Below, one piece after another: positions 1 to 7,261 of a stretch of DNA of 64,000 nucleotides. The notes under the pieces were generated by a model. That model saw only the letters and a program-made list of their open reading frames with translations, made no database searches and was not told where the DNA came from. The position numbers and the translations under genes were made by a program. The stretch comes from Demequina soli (GTDB taxonomy: Bacteria > Actinomycetota > Actinomycetes > Actinomycetales > Demequinaceae): NCBI RefSeq assembly GCF_000971195.1, contig NZ_BBLZ01000001.1:248001-312000 (forward strand), read 5' to 3'. The stretch's first letter is position 1. The number at the start of each line of letters is the position of its first letter.

Positions 1-1582
1 GCGTGCGGGGGGACGATGCGCCGGTCGCCGGGACGCGTCCCAGCAGCGGGGCGGGGTCCGGGCACAGCGCGGCCCAGGCGTCGTCGTGCCCGGGCATCAC
101 GCGTGCTGGCGGCCCGAGGTGGGGCACCACGGACTGCCACACGAGCACGACGGCGAGCCCGTCGTCCGCCGCTGCCGCGCGCGCGACGGGCTGACCGGCG
201 ACCACGCGGGCGCCCGCGGCCACGAGAGGCTCGACGCCGCGCACGTGCACCGCGGGACCGTAGTCGACGCGGAGCGCGAGCGCGTCGGCCTCCGCGAGGG
301 TCACGGTCCCGCCCGCCGGGCTCACGATCGTGGTGCCGGACGCGACGGCGACCGCCCGGCCCGCCAGCCGCGAGCGCGGGGCGGCGGCGAGCGCGGCCTC
401 CGGCAGCAGGAGGTGCTCGCCGTACCGCGTGACCGCGCCGGCGCCGTCGGCGCGGGCCTCCGCGAGCGCGGAGCGGAGCGACGCGGGGTCGAGCCACGCG
501 CCCCCGTCGTGGCGGGCCGACTTCACGGACAGGTCGGCCTCGGGCGCGTCGGCGAGCCCGGCGATCATGGGGGCGTAGGTCCGCGATGCGGCGTCGGGCA
601 CGCGGCCGAGCGCGTGGCGCACGAGCAGCTCGGCCTCGTCGAAGCCCAGCGCGGTCGCGCGCTCGAGCATCCGCGCCTCGAGCGGCCGACGCGCCCGCGC
701 GTAGTCGTTCGAGGGATCCTCCGCGAGCACGCGCTCCCCCGCCGCGGCGAGGACCACGGCGCGCGCCACCACGAGGGGCCACACGGCCACGAGGTCGTCC
801 TCGTCGAGCGGGGCCGCGCGATCGAAGGCGGCGACGGCGGCGAGCGCGTCGCCGATGGCGTCGCCGTCGTGCTGGAGCAGCGCGCACGCGAGGATCGCGG
901 CCTCCGCGACGGCCCAGCCTAGCCCCAGGTCGCCGAAGTCGATCAGGCCGGCCACGCGGCACTCGGGGTCGACCACCACGTTGTCGGCGGTGAGGTCGCC
1001 GTGCACCGCCTGGACCCGCAGGCGCGGCGCAACCCCGGCCAGCCGTGCGCCCGCGGATTCGAGCAGTGCGGCGAGGCGCGCATGCTCGTCGGTGCCGAGC
1101 GCGACGGCGGCGGCGTCGAGCACCTCGCGCGCGCGCCGCAGGTCCCACGCGCCGGACGCCAGCCCGGCGTGCGCGAACGACGCGAGAGCGGCCGTCAGCT
1201 CCCCCGCGGTCGCGCCGAGCGCGGCGGGCAGGCCCGCGGGCAGCCGCGCGCCGTGCGGAGGCTCGCCCTCGAGGAAGTCGAGCACGCGGGCATGCGCGCC
1301 GCCGTCGAGGGGCACGATGCGCTCGCCGCCCGTGGTCGCGTGGACGCGCGGGACCGGCAACCCCGCCGCGGCCAGGTGCGCGAGCGCGGCGTCCTGGGCC
1401 TCGAGCGCGGCGCGCGCGATGCCCGGGTGTGACGCCTTGAGCAGGCGGCGCGTCCCGTCGGCGAGCGTGAGCAGGACGTTGCGGTCCTCGTTGGAGCCGA
1501 GGTCGCGGGCGTCGGCGAGGTCGAGGCCCCACTCACGCGCGGCGAGCGCGCGCAGGGCGTCGAGGGTGAGGTCGGCGTTCAT
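1..1582 (-). CDS. Aminoglycoside phosphotransferase-like kinase fused to an M23-like domain (partial, 3' end outside window)
   Basis: The first 527 codons are present; the gene runs off the left edge. The N-terminal part is an APH/choline-kinase fold: a Lys in LLKASH near residue 50, the Brenner motif HGDLTADNVV and the metal-binding LIDFGDLG just after it. From about residue 335 the protein does not stop, as a simple kinase would, but continues into a beta-rich stretch (VDYGPAVHVRGVEPLV, GARVVAGQPVA) that resembles the M23/lipoyl-like module found in large actinobacterial and rhizobial fusions of kinase, M23-like domain and class III aminotransferase. The aminotransferase part would lie outside the window, so this is inference. 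Related stand-alone pairs act on hydroxylysine. The ATG at 1582 is the only good start and CGCATCGTC lies just upstream. The decamer GGACGATGCG at 11-20 is read here as Ala-Ser-Ser. Confidence 0.75.
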   Translation of the reverse strand, partial: MNADLTLDALRALAAREWGLDLADARDLGSNEDRNVLLTLADGTRRLLKASHPGIARAALEAQDAALAHLAAAGLPVPRVHATTGGERIVPLDGGAHARVLDFLEGEPPHGARLPAGLPAALGATAGELTAALASFAHAGLASGAWDLRRAREVLDAAAVALGTDEHARLAALLESAGARLAGVAPRLRVQAVHGDLTADNVVVDPECRVAGLIDFGDLGLGWAVAEAAILACALLQHDGDAIGDALAAVAAFDRAAPLDEDDLVAVWPLVVARAVVLAAAGERVLAEDPSNDYARARRPLEARMLERATALGFDEAELLVRHALGRVPDAASRTYAPMIAGLADAPEADLSVKSARHDGGAWLDPASLRSALAEARADGAGAVTRYGEHLLLPEAALAAAPRSRLAGRAVAVASGTTIVSPAGGTVTLAEADALALRVDYGPAVHVRGVEPLVAAGARVVAGQPVARAAAADDGLAVVLVWQSVVPHLGPPARVMPGHDDAWAALCPDPAPLLGRVPATGASSPRT

Positions 1583-1625
1583 GATGCGCGCATCGTCTCA
1601 CCCCGCCGCGCCGCGCGCGGGCGCG

Positions 1626-2573
1626 CTACTCCGAGGCGGCGGTCAGCGCGTCGAGCTCGTCGGTCGACAGCTCGAGGGTCATCGAGGCCAGCAGCGGCGC
1701 GAGCTGCTCGAGGGTGCGGGCCGAGGCGATCGGCGCCACGACGGTCGGCCGCGAGCGCAGCCAGGCAAGCGCGACCGACGCGACCTCGACGCCGTGCGAG
1801 GCGGCGACGGAGTCGAGCGCCTCGAGCACGCGGCGGCCGCGGTCGTCGAGGTAGGCGCCGGCGCCCTCGGCGCGGACGGAGTCCACCGCGACGCCGTCGC
1901 GGTACTTGCCCGCGAGGAAGCCCTTGGCGAGCGCGAAGTACGGCAGCACGCCGAGCCCGTGACGGCTCGCGGCGTCCCGCGTCTCGCCCTCGAAGCCGCG
2001 CTCCACGAGGTTGTAGTGGGGCTGCAGCGCCACAGGCCTGTGCAGGCCGTCACGCTCGGCGATCGCCAGCCACTCGTCGATCCGCTCGGGCGTGTAGTTG
2101 GAGACCCCGATCTCGCGCACGAGGCCGCGGTCGACGAGGCGGCTGAACGCGGCGGCGGTCTCGGCGAGCGGCACGCTCGCGTCGTCGAAGTGCGCGTAGT
2201 AGAGGTCGATGCGGTCCGTCCGCAGGCGCTCGAGCGACGACTCGGCGGCCGCGCGGACGTTCTCGGCCGACAGCCCGCGGAACTGCGGGTGGGTCGACAC
2301 CTTGGTCGCGATCAGGACGCGGTCGCGGGCCCCGCGCGCATCCTGCCACTGCCCGATGAGGTGCTCGGACTCGCCGCCGACGTGACCCGGCGCCCACGCC
2401 GAGTACCCGTCGGCGGTGTCCACCATGACGCCGCCGCCGTCGACGAACGCGTCGAGGACGCGGAACGAGGCGTCACGGTCGGCCGTCCAACCGAACACGT
2501 TGCCTCCCAGCGCCAAGGGCGCGCGCGACAGGTCAAGGGATCCGAGAGAGGCGGAGGTGAGCTCAGCGGTCAT
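1626..2573 (-). CDS. Aldo/keto reductase
   Basis: A 315-residue NAD(P)H-dependent oxidoreductase of the AKR superfamily. Visible are the N-terminal Asp-Tyr element (VDTADGYSAW), the catalytic Lys in IATKVSTH, the His-equivalent region LYYAHFDD, the GVSNYTPE turn of the TIM barrel, and the C-terminal cofactor segment VVAPIASARTLEQL. The His is in YYAHFDD as expected for the family. It probably reduces small carbonyl compounds, substrate unknown. Start is uncertain: ATG 2573 (MTAELTS) and an in-frame ATG at 2594 (MPNVDAS) are both possible and neither has a clear ribosome site. It stands alone between the kinase fusion and the DUF1761 gene. Confidence 0.85.
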   Translation of the reverse strand: MTAELTSASLGSLDLSRAPLALGGNVFGWTADRDASFRVLDAFVDGGGVMVDTADGYSAWAPGHVGGESEHLIGQWQDARGARDRVLIATKVSTHPQFRGLSAENVRAAAESSLERLRTDRIDLYYAHFDDASVPLAETAAAFSRLVDRGLVREIGVSNYTPERIDEWLAIAERDGLHRPVALQPHYNLVERGFEGETRDAASRHGLGVLPYFALAKGFLAGKYRDGVAVDSVRAEGAGAYLDDRGRRVLEALDSVAASHGVEVASVALAWLRSRPTVVAPIASARTLEQLAPLLASMTLELSTDELDALTAASE

Positions 2574-2633
2574 GGACGCATCAACATTCGGCATACCCGC
2601 AAGCATTCCCGGCGACCGGCGCCAGGGCAACCC

Positions 2634-3050
2634 CTAGAACAGGCCGATGATCAGGCCGGCGACGCCCAGGCCGACCGCATCGTGCGCCGCGTCGATGAGG
2701 GTGACCGCCGGGCTGCGCTGCGCGAAGCCGTTGTGAATCGCGTGCGCGCCGCCGCGCAGGATCAGGCCCACCACCAGGCCGAGCACGAGCCCGCCGGACC
2801 AGTCGTCGATGCCCAGCCCGTTCATGAGCATGGCCAGCACGATCACGCCGAGACCGGTGGCGAGGATGGTGCCGCCGAAGGCGACGCCCATGTTGCCGCC
2901 CTCCATCATCTCGTCGGTGATGCCGGCCTTGTCCCGCCACAGCCGCCAGAACCCGGCCGGCGAGTACCACCACCAGCCCACCGCGAAGCTCACGACGAAC
3001 GCGACGAGCACCGCGAGCCAGTTGATCCCCTCGAACGTGAACCAGTCCAT
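2634..3050 (-). CDS. DUF1761 family small membrane protein
   Basis: A 138-residue integral membrane protein with four hydrophobic helices. It begins MDWFTFEGINWLAVLVAF and carries the FVVSFAVGWWWYSP motif and the later GGAHAIHNGF and DAAHDAVGLGVAGL segments that are usual for DUF1761 proteins. Function is unknown. The ATG at 3050 is preceded by a strong GGGGAGG ribosome site, so the longer in-frame extension upstream is rejected. The gap to the next gene (3051-3159) holds a single copy of GGACGATGCG at 3126-3135. Confidence 0.8.
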   Translation of the reverse strand: MDWFTFEGINWLAVLVAFVVSFAVGWWWYSPAGFWRLWRDKAGITDEMMEGGNMGVAFGGTILATGLGVIVLAMLMNGLGIDDWSGGLVLGLVVGLILRGGAHAIHNGFAQRSPAVTLIDAAHDAVGLGVAGLIIGLF

Positions 3051-3159
3051 GACCCCTCCCCGGGTCCACGGGCCGCCACCGCGGCCCCTCAGCGTGAGCG
3101 TATGCCCTGGCACCGACACCGCGGCGGACGATGCGCGGGTCGCGTCCGTACGGCGCGCG

Positions 3160-3630
3160 TCAGGCGGGCTCGGCGGCCTCCGCCGCGGCGGCGATGTGCG
3201 CGAGGTCGTCCTCGAGCGCCTTGCGCGTGGCGCGCATCCCGGCCTTGCCGAAGAGCAGCCAGCCGAGGCGCTGCGCGGGCCCGGGGCTGGGCGTCTCCGC
3301 GGTGAAGTCGCATACGAGGCGCGTCCCGTCCCCCGCCGGCTCGAGCGTGTACACCGTCACGTACTCCGTGCCGCGGGACTCGGCGCGGATGGTCGTGGCG
3401 ACCGGCGCATCGGCCACCGTCACCACCATCTCCTCGGTCTCCTCGCGGCCCCACATCTTGCGGGTCTCGCGCCACCGCACGCCCACCGCATAGCCGTCGC
3501 CCTCGAGCCGCTCGAGCGCGACGATGCTGGGCAGCACCTCGGTGGCGTAGTCGAGGTCGGTGAGGATCTCCCAGACACGCTCGACGGAGGCCCCGATCCC
3601 GCGCTCCGCGCGCACGCTGTGTCCCGCCAT
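3160..3630 (-). CDS. SRPBCC (START-like) family protein
   Basis: A 156-residue single-domain protein of the SRPBCC helix-grip fold (polyketide cyclase/dehydrase type): an N-terminal strand, a VERVWEILTDLDY helix, a run of antiparallel strands, and a long C-terminal helix (MRATRKALEDDLAHIAAAA). These bind hydrophobic ligands or act as coenzyme Q10-binding-like proteins; no ligand can be assigned. A TAGCCT hexamer on the minus strand at 3659-3664 is a likely -10 box. The neighbour at 3694-4161 has the same fold, so the pair may be an old tandem duplication. Confidence 0.75.
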   Translation of the reverse strand: MAGHSVRAERGIGASVERVWEILTDLDYATEVLPSIVALERLEGDGYAVGVRWRETRKMWGREETEEMVVTVADAPVATTIRAESRGTEYVTVYTLEPAGDGTRLVCDFTAETPSPGPAQRLGWLLFGKAGMRATRKALEDDLAHIAAAAEAAEPA

Positions 3631-3693
3631 CGCCCATCCCCTCTGCCGCGATGCGGACAGGCTAACCCGGCGCCCGCGCGGGCGCCCGGCGAG

Positions 3694-4161
3694 TCAGGAG
3701 AAGTGCCTGATGAGGTCGCCGATGTCGGCCTTGAGGCGGACCGTGCCGCCAAGCGAGAAGAACGTCGCAACCGCCTTGCGCATCGCGCGCTCCGCGAGGG
3801 ACGGGTCCGGGTGGTAGACGTGGAAGACGCGGCGGACGAGCGTGCCGTCCTCCGACTCCGACAGGAACGTGGTCGAGGTGAAGGTGCCGTCCGGCCCCAC
3901 GCGCTCCTGCACGAGCCGGCGGTACGGATCGGACGCGGTGGTGGTGAGCCGCACCACCACCGGCTCGCTGCCCGCGACCCTCTCCGTGAGCTGGAGCACG
4001 TGGCCGACCTCGCCGGGCAGGCCCTCCTCGGTGACCGCCTGGGACACCATCGAGAACACCTCCACCCGCGCGTCGGGGTCGGTGAGCGCGCGCCAGATGT
4101 CCTTGGCGGTCGCGGGCACCAGCCCCTCGCGATGCACCGACACGTCCAGCGGGCCCGACAT
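3694..4161 (-). CDS. SRPBCC (START-like) family protein
   Basis: A 155-residue protein with the same layout as the downstream gene: MSGPLDVSVHREGLVPATAKDIWRAL opens the fold, strands such as HVLQLTERV and VVVRLTTTAS follow, and a long amphipathic helix with VRLKADIGDLIRHF closes it. It is probably a ligand-binding or polyketide-cyclase-like protein; no substrate is evident. An AAGGAGG ribosome site lies just upstream of ATG 4161. It is divergent from the cysK leader, and the 130-base gap between them carries the cysteine operon promoter on the plus strand. Confidence 0.75.
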   Translation of the reverse strand: MSGPLDVSVHREGLVPATAKDIWRALTDPDARVEVFSMVSQAVTEEGLPGEVGHVLQLTERVAGSEPVVVRLTTTASDPYRRLVQERVGPDGTFTSTTFLSESEDGTLVRRVFHVYHPDPSLAERAMRKAVATFFSLGGTVRLKADIGDLIRHFS

Positions 4162-4235
4162 CGCCCCTCCTTAGCGAGGCGCCCGGGTGCGCCTCATCCC
4201 CCCGTCATAGCAGGAAAGGGACGTCCACGGCAGGG

Positions 4236-4264
4236 TTGCCTGGCCCAGGGCGTGGCGCTAGCCT
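4236..4264 (+). promoter_or_regulatory. Promoter of the cysteine leader-cysK-cysE operon
   Basis: TTGCCT at 4236-4241 and TAGCCT at 4259-4264 are separated by exactly 17 bases, fitting a housekeeping sigma promoter. Transcription would start near 4271, about 22 bases before the leader peptide ATG. No experimental support; the call rests on sequence and spacing. Confidence 0.6.
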
Positions 4265-4292
4265 GGGCCCGAAGCCACGAAAGGTCGGGACG

Positions 4293-4394
4293 ATGAGCAT
4301 CGAGCGCCGTGCGGTGACCGCACCCAGCTCTGCCCTTCCCACCCGTGCTCTCCGCGACACCCGCTGCCGCTGCTGCGGCTGCTGCTGTCTGTAG
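4293..4394 (+). CDS. Cysteine-rich leader peptide (attenuator uORF) of cysK
   Basis: A 33-codon ORF starting with ATG 4293, preceded by GAAAGG at 4278-4283. Its last residues are [10 protein letters not shown] followed by TAG: six Cys codons within eight positions (codons 25-32, bases 4365-4388). It precedes cysK by 133 bases. This is the architecture of amino-acid attenuation, where a shortage of charged tRNA-Cys stalls the ribosome on the Cys run and changes RNA folding downstream. Cys-rich upstream ORFs that sense cysteine are known in mycobacteria, but this peptide has an ordinary ribosome site rather than being leaderless. Segment 4394-4401 (GAGCGCTG), touching the stop codon, can pair with 4441-4448 (CAGCGCTC). 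Confidence 0.75.
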   Translation: MSIERRAVTAPSSALPTRALRDTRCRCCGCCCL

Positions 4395-4470
4395 AGCGCT
4401 GCCAAGCGCCGTCCGGCCAGCGGCCGGGCTCCGCCAGCACCAGCGCTCGCCCCGGCATCGATTCCGATGC
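4394..4470 (+). promoter_or_regulatory. Attenuator RNA structures between the Cys leader and cysK
   Basis: Three pairings are visible. GAGCGCTG (4394-4401) pairs with CAGCGCTC (4441-4448), beginning at the leader stop codon. CCGGCC (4413-4418) pairs with GGCCGG (4422-4427) across a 3-base loop. GCATCG (4455-4460) pairs with CGATGC (4465-4470). A ribosome paused on the Cys codons would sit next to the first arm, so its position could decide which stem forms. No U-run follows, so control could act on Rho-dependent termination or on translation rather than on an intrinsic terminator. Confidence 0.5.
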
Positions 4471-4527
4471 GCTCGCGTTCTGAACCCTGGAACACCCACC
4501 TCTCAAGGGAAAAGAGGAAGCAGTCAC

Positions 4528-5463
4528 ATGGCACGCATCTACGAGGACGCCACCGCCCTCATCGGCAACACCCCGCTCGTGAAGATCAACGCCCTCGCCG
4601 AGGGCGTCGAGGCGACCGTCCTGGGCAAGCTCGAGTTCTACAACCCCGCCAACTCCGTCAAGGACCGCCTGGGCGTCGCCATCGTCGACGCCGCCGAGGC
4701 GGACGGCTCGCTCAAGCCCGGCGGCACCATCGTCGAGGCCACCTCGGGCAACACCGGCATCGCGCTCGCGATGGTCGGCGCGGCCCGCGGCTACAACGTC
4801 GTCCTGACCATGCCCGAGACCATGTCGAAGGAGCGCCGCGCGCTGCTGCGGGCGTTCGGCGCGGAGCTCATCCTCACCCCCGGTCCCGAGGGCATGCGCG
4901 GCGCCGTCGAGGCCGCCAACAAGATCGCCGAGGAGCGTCCCGGCTCGATCTTGGCCCGCCAGTTCGCCAACGAGGCGAACCCGGAGATCCACCGCCGCAC
5001 CACCGCGGAGGAGATCTGGAACGACACGGACGGCGAGGTCGACATCCTCATCGCCGGCATCGGCACCGGCGGCACCATCACGGGCGTCGGCGAGGTCCTC
5101 AAGGCCCGCAAGCCGTCCGTCCAGGTGATCGGCGTCGAGCCGGCGGAGTCGCCCATCCTCAACGGCGGCCAGCCCGGCCCGCACAAGATCCAGGGCATCG
5201 GCGCGAACTTCGTGCCCGAGGTCCTCAACACGGAGATCTACGACGAGATCTTCGACGTCGACGGCGAGACCGCCGTCGCGACGGCGCGCGCGGCCGCCCG
5301 CAAGGAGGGCCTGCTCGTCGGCATCTCCTCGGGCGCGGCCCTGCACGCCGCCATCGAGGTCGCGAAGCGTCCCGAGAACAAGGGCAAGACGATCGTCGCG
5401 ATCATCCCCTCGTTCGGCGAGCGCTACCTCTCGTCCGTGCTCTACGCGGACCTGATGGACTGA
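4528..5463 (+). CDS. cysK: Cysteine synthase A (O-acetylserine sulfhydrylase)
   Basis: A 311-residue fold-type II PLP enzyme that makes L-cysteine from O-acetyl-L-serine and sulfide in the cytoplasm. The PLP lysine is K45 in [11 protein letters not shown], followed by the substrate loop TSGNTGIAL, the phosphate-binding [10 protein letters not shown] and the C-terminal GISSGAA serine that contacts the pyridine ring. Length matches bacterial CysK. ATG 4528 is preceded by AGAGGAAG; the open frame further upstream belongs to the leader region. It is followed after 47 bases by cysE, giving the serine-to-cysteine pathway in one operon, probably controlled by the Cys-rich leader. Confidence 0.96.
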   Translation: MARIYEDATALIGNTPLVKINALAEGVEATVLGKLEFYNPANSVKDRLGVAIVDAAEADGSLKPGGTIVEATSGNTGIALAMVGAARGYNVVLTMPETMSKERRALLRAFGAELILTPGPEGMRGAVEAANKIAEERPGSILARQFANEANPEIHRRTTAEEIWNDTDGEVDILIAGIGTGGTITGVGEVLKARKPSVQVIGVEPAESPILNGGQPGPHKIQGIGANFVPEVLNTEIYDEIFDVDGETAVATARAAARKEGLLVGISSGAALHAAIEVAKRPENKGKTIVAIIPSFGERYLSSVLYADLMD

Positions 5464-5510
5464 TCCACCCACGTTCCCACCGGGGCCAGTCCCCACCCGG
5501 AGGTATCCAG

Positions 5511-6158
5511 ATGGCAAGCCAGATCGGACCGATCGCCCGTGCGATCGAGGATGTCCGCACCGTGCAGCGCCGCGACCCCGCCGCGCCGGCGTGGTGGGTC
5601 ATCGCGGGCTCCTACCAGGGAGTCCACGCCGTCTGGTACCACCGGGTGGCGCACTGGCTGTGGGGCCGCGGCTTCCGCTCGTACGCGCGGCTCATGTCGC
5701 AGTACGCGCGGCGGGTCACCGGCATCGAGATCCACCCGGGGGCCCAGCTGGGCCGCCGGGTGTTCATCGACCACGGCAGCGGCGTGGTGATCGGCGAGAC
5801 CGCCGTGGTCGGCGACGACGTCCTGATGTTCAACGGCATCAACCTCGGCGGCACCACGATGAGCCCCGGCAAGCGCCACCCCACCATCGGCGACCGCGTG
5901 GTCATCGGCGCCGGTGCGAAGGTGCTGGGCCCGCTGCGGGTGGGACCGGACGCGCGCATCGGCGCCAACGCCGTGGTGGTCAAGGACGTGCCGGACGGCG
6001 CGACCGCGGTGGGCATCCCCGCCGTCATCCGCAACCACCCCGGACCCACCGAGGCCTCGACCGCCGCCTCGGCCGTGGACTCGGGCGACTCGCACCGCCA
6101 CCCGGACCCGGACGCCCCGCCGGAGCCCATCCGCGAGCCGGCGATGTACTACATCTGA
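5511..6158 (+). CDS. cysE: Serine O-acetyltransferase
   Basis: A 215-residue EpsC/CysE enzyme that acetylates L-serine with acetyl-CoA. A helical N-terminus leads into a left-handed beta-helix of hexapeptide repeats ([46 protein letters not shown] type turns). The catalytic His/Asp region [12 protein letters not shown] is intact. The tail is longer than in short EpsC forms and Ser/Asp/Pro-rich, yet it ends in Met-Tyr-Tyr-Ile. A C-terminal Ile is the residue that plugs the CysK active site in the known cysteine synthase complex. The start ATG has GGAGG close upstream, and a terminator follows. Confidence 0.93.
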   Translation: MASQIGPIARAIEDVRTVQRRDPAAPAWWVIAGSYQGVHAVWYHRVAHWLWGRGFRSYARLMSQYARRVTGIEIHPGAQLGRRVFIDHGSGVVIGETAVVGDDVLMFNGINLGGTTMSPGKRHPTIGDRVVIGAGAKVLGPLRVGPDARIGANAVVVKDVPDGATAVGIPAVIRNHPGPTEASTAASAVDSGDSHRHPDPDAPPEPIREPAMYYI

Positions 6159-6169
6159 GCAGCCGGATG

Positions 6170-6197
6170 AGGGCCCTCGCCTCCGGGCGGGGGCCCT
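6170..6197 (+). terminator. Terminator after cysE
   Basis: AGGGCCC (6170-6176) pairs with GGGCCCT (6191-6197), and the stem continues inwards through CGCC/GGCG. A short TTG follows. It closes the cysteine operon before the aldo/keto reductase. Confidence 0.6.
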
Positions 6198-6246
6198 TGC
6201 CACGTCCCTAGACTGGGACGGTTCCCCCTGACGAGATGGAGTGTCG

Positions 6247-7179
6247 ATGAAGACGTTCACCATGCCCGGCGCGGACCTCCAGGTCCCCGCCGTCGTGCTC
6301 GGCCTCATGCGGATCGCCGAGAAGTCCGACGAGGAGGTCCGCACCCTGGTGCGCACGGCGATCGACGCCGGGATCGACTTCGTCGACCACGCGGACCTGT
6401 ACGGGCCGACCTATCACGCGTGCGAACGGCGGTTCGCGGAGGCGATGCGCCTCACGCCGTCCGAGCGCGAGGCCCTCACCATCCAGACGAAGTGCGGGAT
6501 CCGCCAGCCGGGCCCGTACTTCGACTTCTCGTACGAGCACATCCTCGAGTCCGTCGACGGGTCGCTCGCAGCGCTCGGCACGGACTACCTCGACATCCTG
6601 CTCCTGCACCGCCCCGACGCGCTCGTCGAGCCCGACGAGGTCGCGCGGGCGTTCGACGCGCTGCACGCCGCCGGCAAGGTGCGCCACTTCGGCGTCTCCA
6701 ACCACACGCCCGGCCAGGTCGAGCTGCTGCGCCACAGCGTCCGCCAACCGCTGGTCGCGAACCAGATCCAGCTGTCGGTCACCCACGCGCCGGCCATCGC
6801 GAGCGGCGTCGCGATGAACATGGGCGACCTGGACCAGTCGATCGACCGCGACAACGGCATCGTCGACTACTGCCGCCTGCACGGCATCACGCTGCAGGCG
6901 TGGTCGCCGTTCCAGGCGCGGTTCTTCGACGGCCCGTTCCTCGGCAACCCGCGCTACGCGGAGCTCAACACCGTGATCGACCGCCTCGCGTGGAAGTACG
7001 AGGTCCCCGCGGAGGCGATCGCGGTCGCGTGGATCACCCGCCACCCCGCGCAGATGCAGGTGGTCCTGGGCACCACCACGCCCGCGCGCGTCGAGGCGGC
7101 CGCGCGGGGTGCCGACGTGCACCTGTCGCGCTCCGAGTGGTACGAGATGTTCCGCGCCGCGGGCCACACGGTGCCCTGA
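6247..7179 (+). CDS. Aldo/keto reductase (YdhF-like)
   Basis: A 310-residue AKR of the YdhF type. It shows the early VVLGLMRI strand, the catalytic Asp-Tyr region FVDHADLYG, Lys in TIQTKCGIRQPG, His in DILLLHRPD, the GVSNHTPGQ turn and a C-terminal NADPH element (VVLGTTTPARVEAA). ATG 6247 is preferred over the in-frame GTG 6241 because GGAG lies 5-6 bases before it. It is monocistronic, with a strong hairpin downstream shared with the convergent MFS gene. Substrate unknown. Confidence 0.85.
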   Translation: MKTFTMPGADLQVPAVVLGLMRIAEKSDEEVRTLVRTAIDAGIDFVDHADLYGPTYHACERRFAEAMRLTPSEREALTIQTKCGIRQPGPYFDFSYEHILESVDGSLAALGTDYLDILLLHRPDALVEPDEVARAFDALHAAGKVRHFGVSNHTPGQVELLRHSVRQPLVANQIQLSVTHAPAIASGVAMNMGDLDQSIDRDNGIVDYCRLHGITLQAWSPFQARFFDGPFLGNPRYAELNTVIDRLAWKYEVPAEAIAVAWITRHPAQMQVVLGTTTPARVEAAARGADVHLSRSEWYEMFRAAGHTVP

Positions 7180-7200
7180 CGCGGCCCGCTCTCGCGACGC

Positions 7201-7237
7201 GGCCCCCGCCGCCCGGGTGCACCGGGAGGCGGGGGCC
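7201..7237. terminator. Bidirectional terminator between convergent genes
   Basis: GGCCCCCGCC (7201-7210) pairs perfectly with GGCGGGGGCC (7228-7237). It lies between the aldo/keto reductase and the MFS gene, which converge here. A copy of GGACGATGCG follows at 7248-7257. Confidence 0.65.
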
Positions 7238-7261
7238 GGGTGCGTGGGGACGATGCGCGGG

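Noticed and set aside
855-3305. An 816-codon plus-strand frame opposite the kinase and aldo/keto reductase.
   Set aside because: No domain is recognisable, composition is skewed, and two convincing minus-strand genes occupy the same bases.
4345-4527. A longer N-terminus for cysK starting at 4345.
   Set aside because: It would add 61 residues unlike any CysK and would read through the attenuator region; ATG 4528 has a ribosome site and matches the family start.
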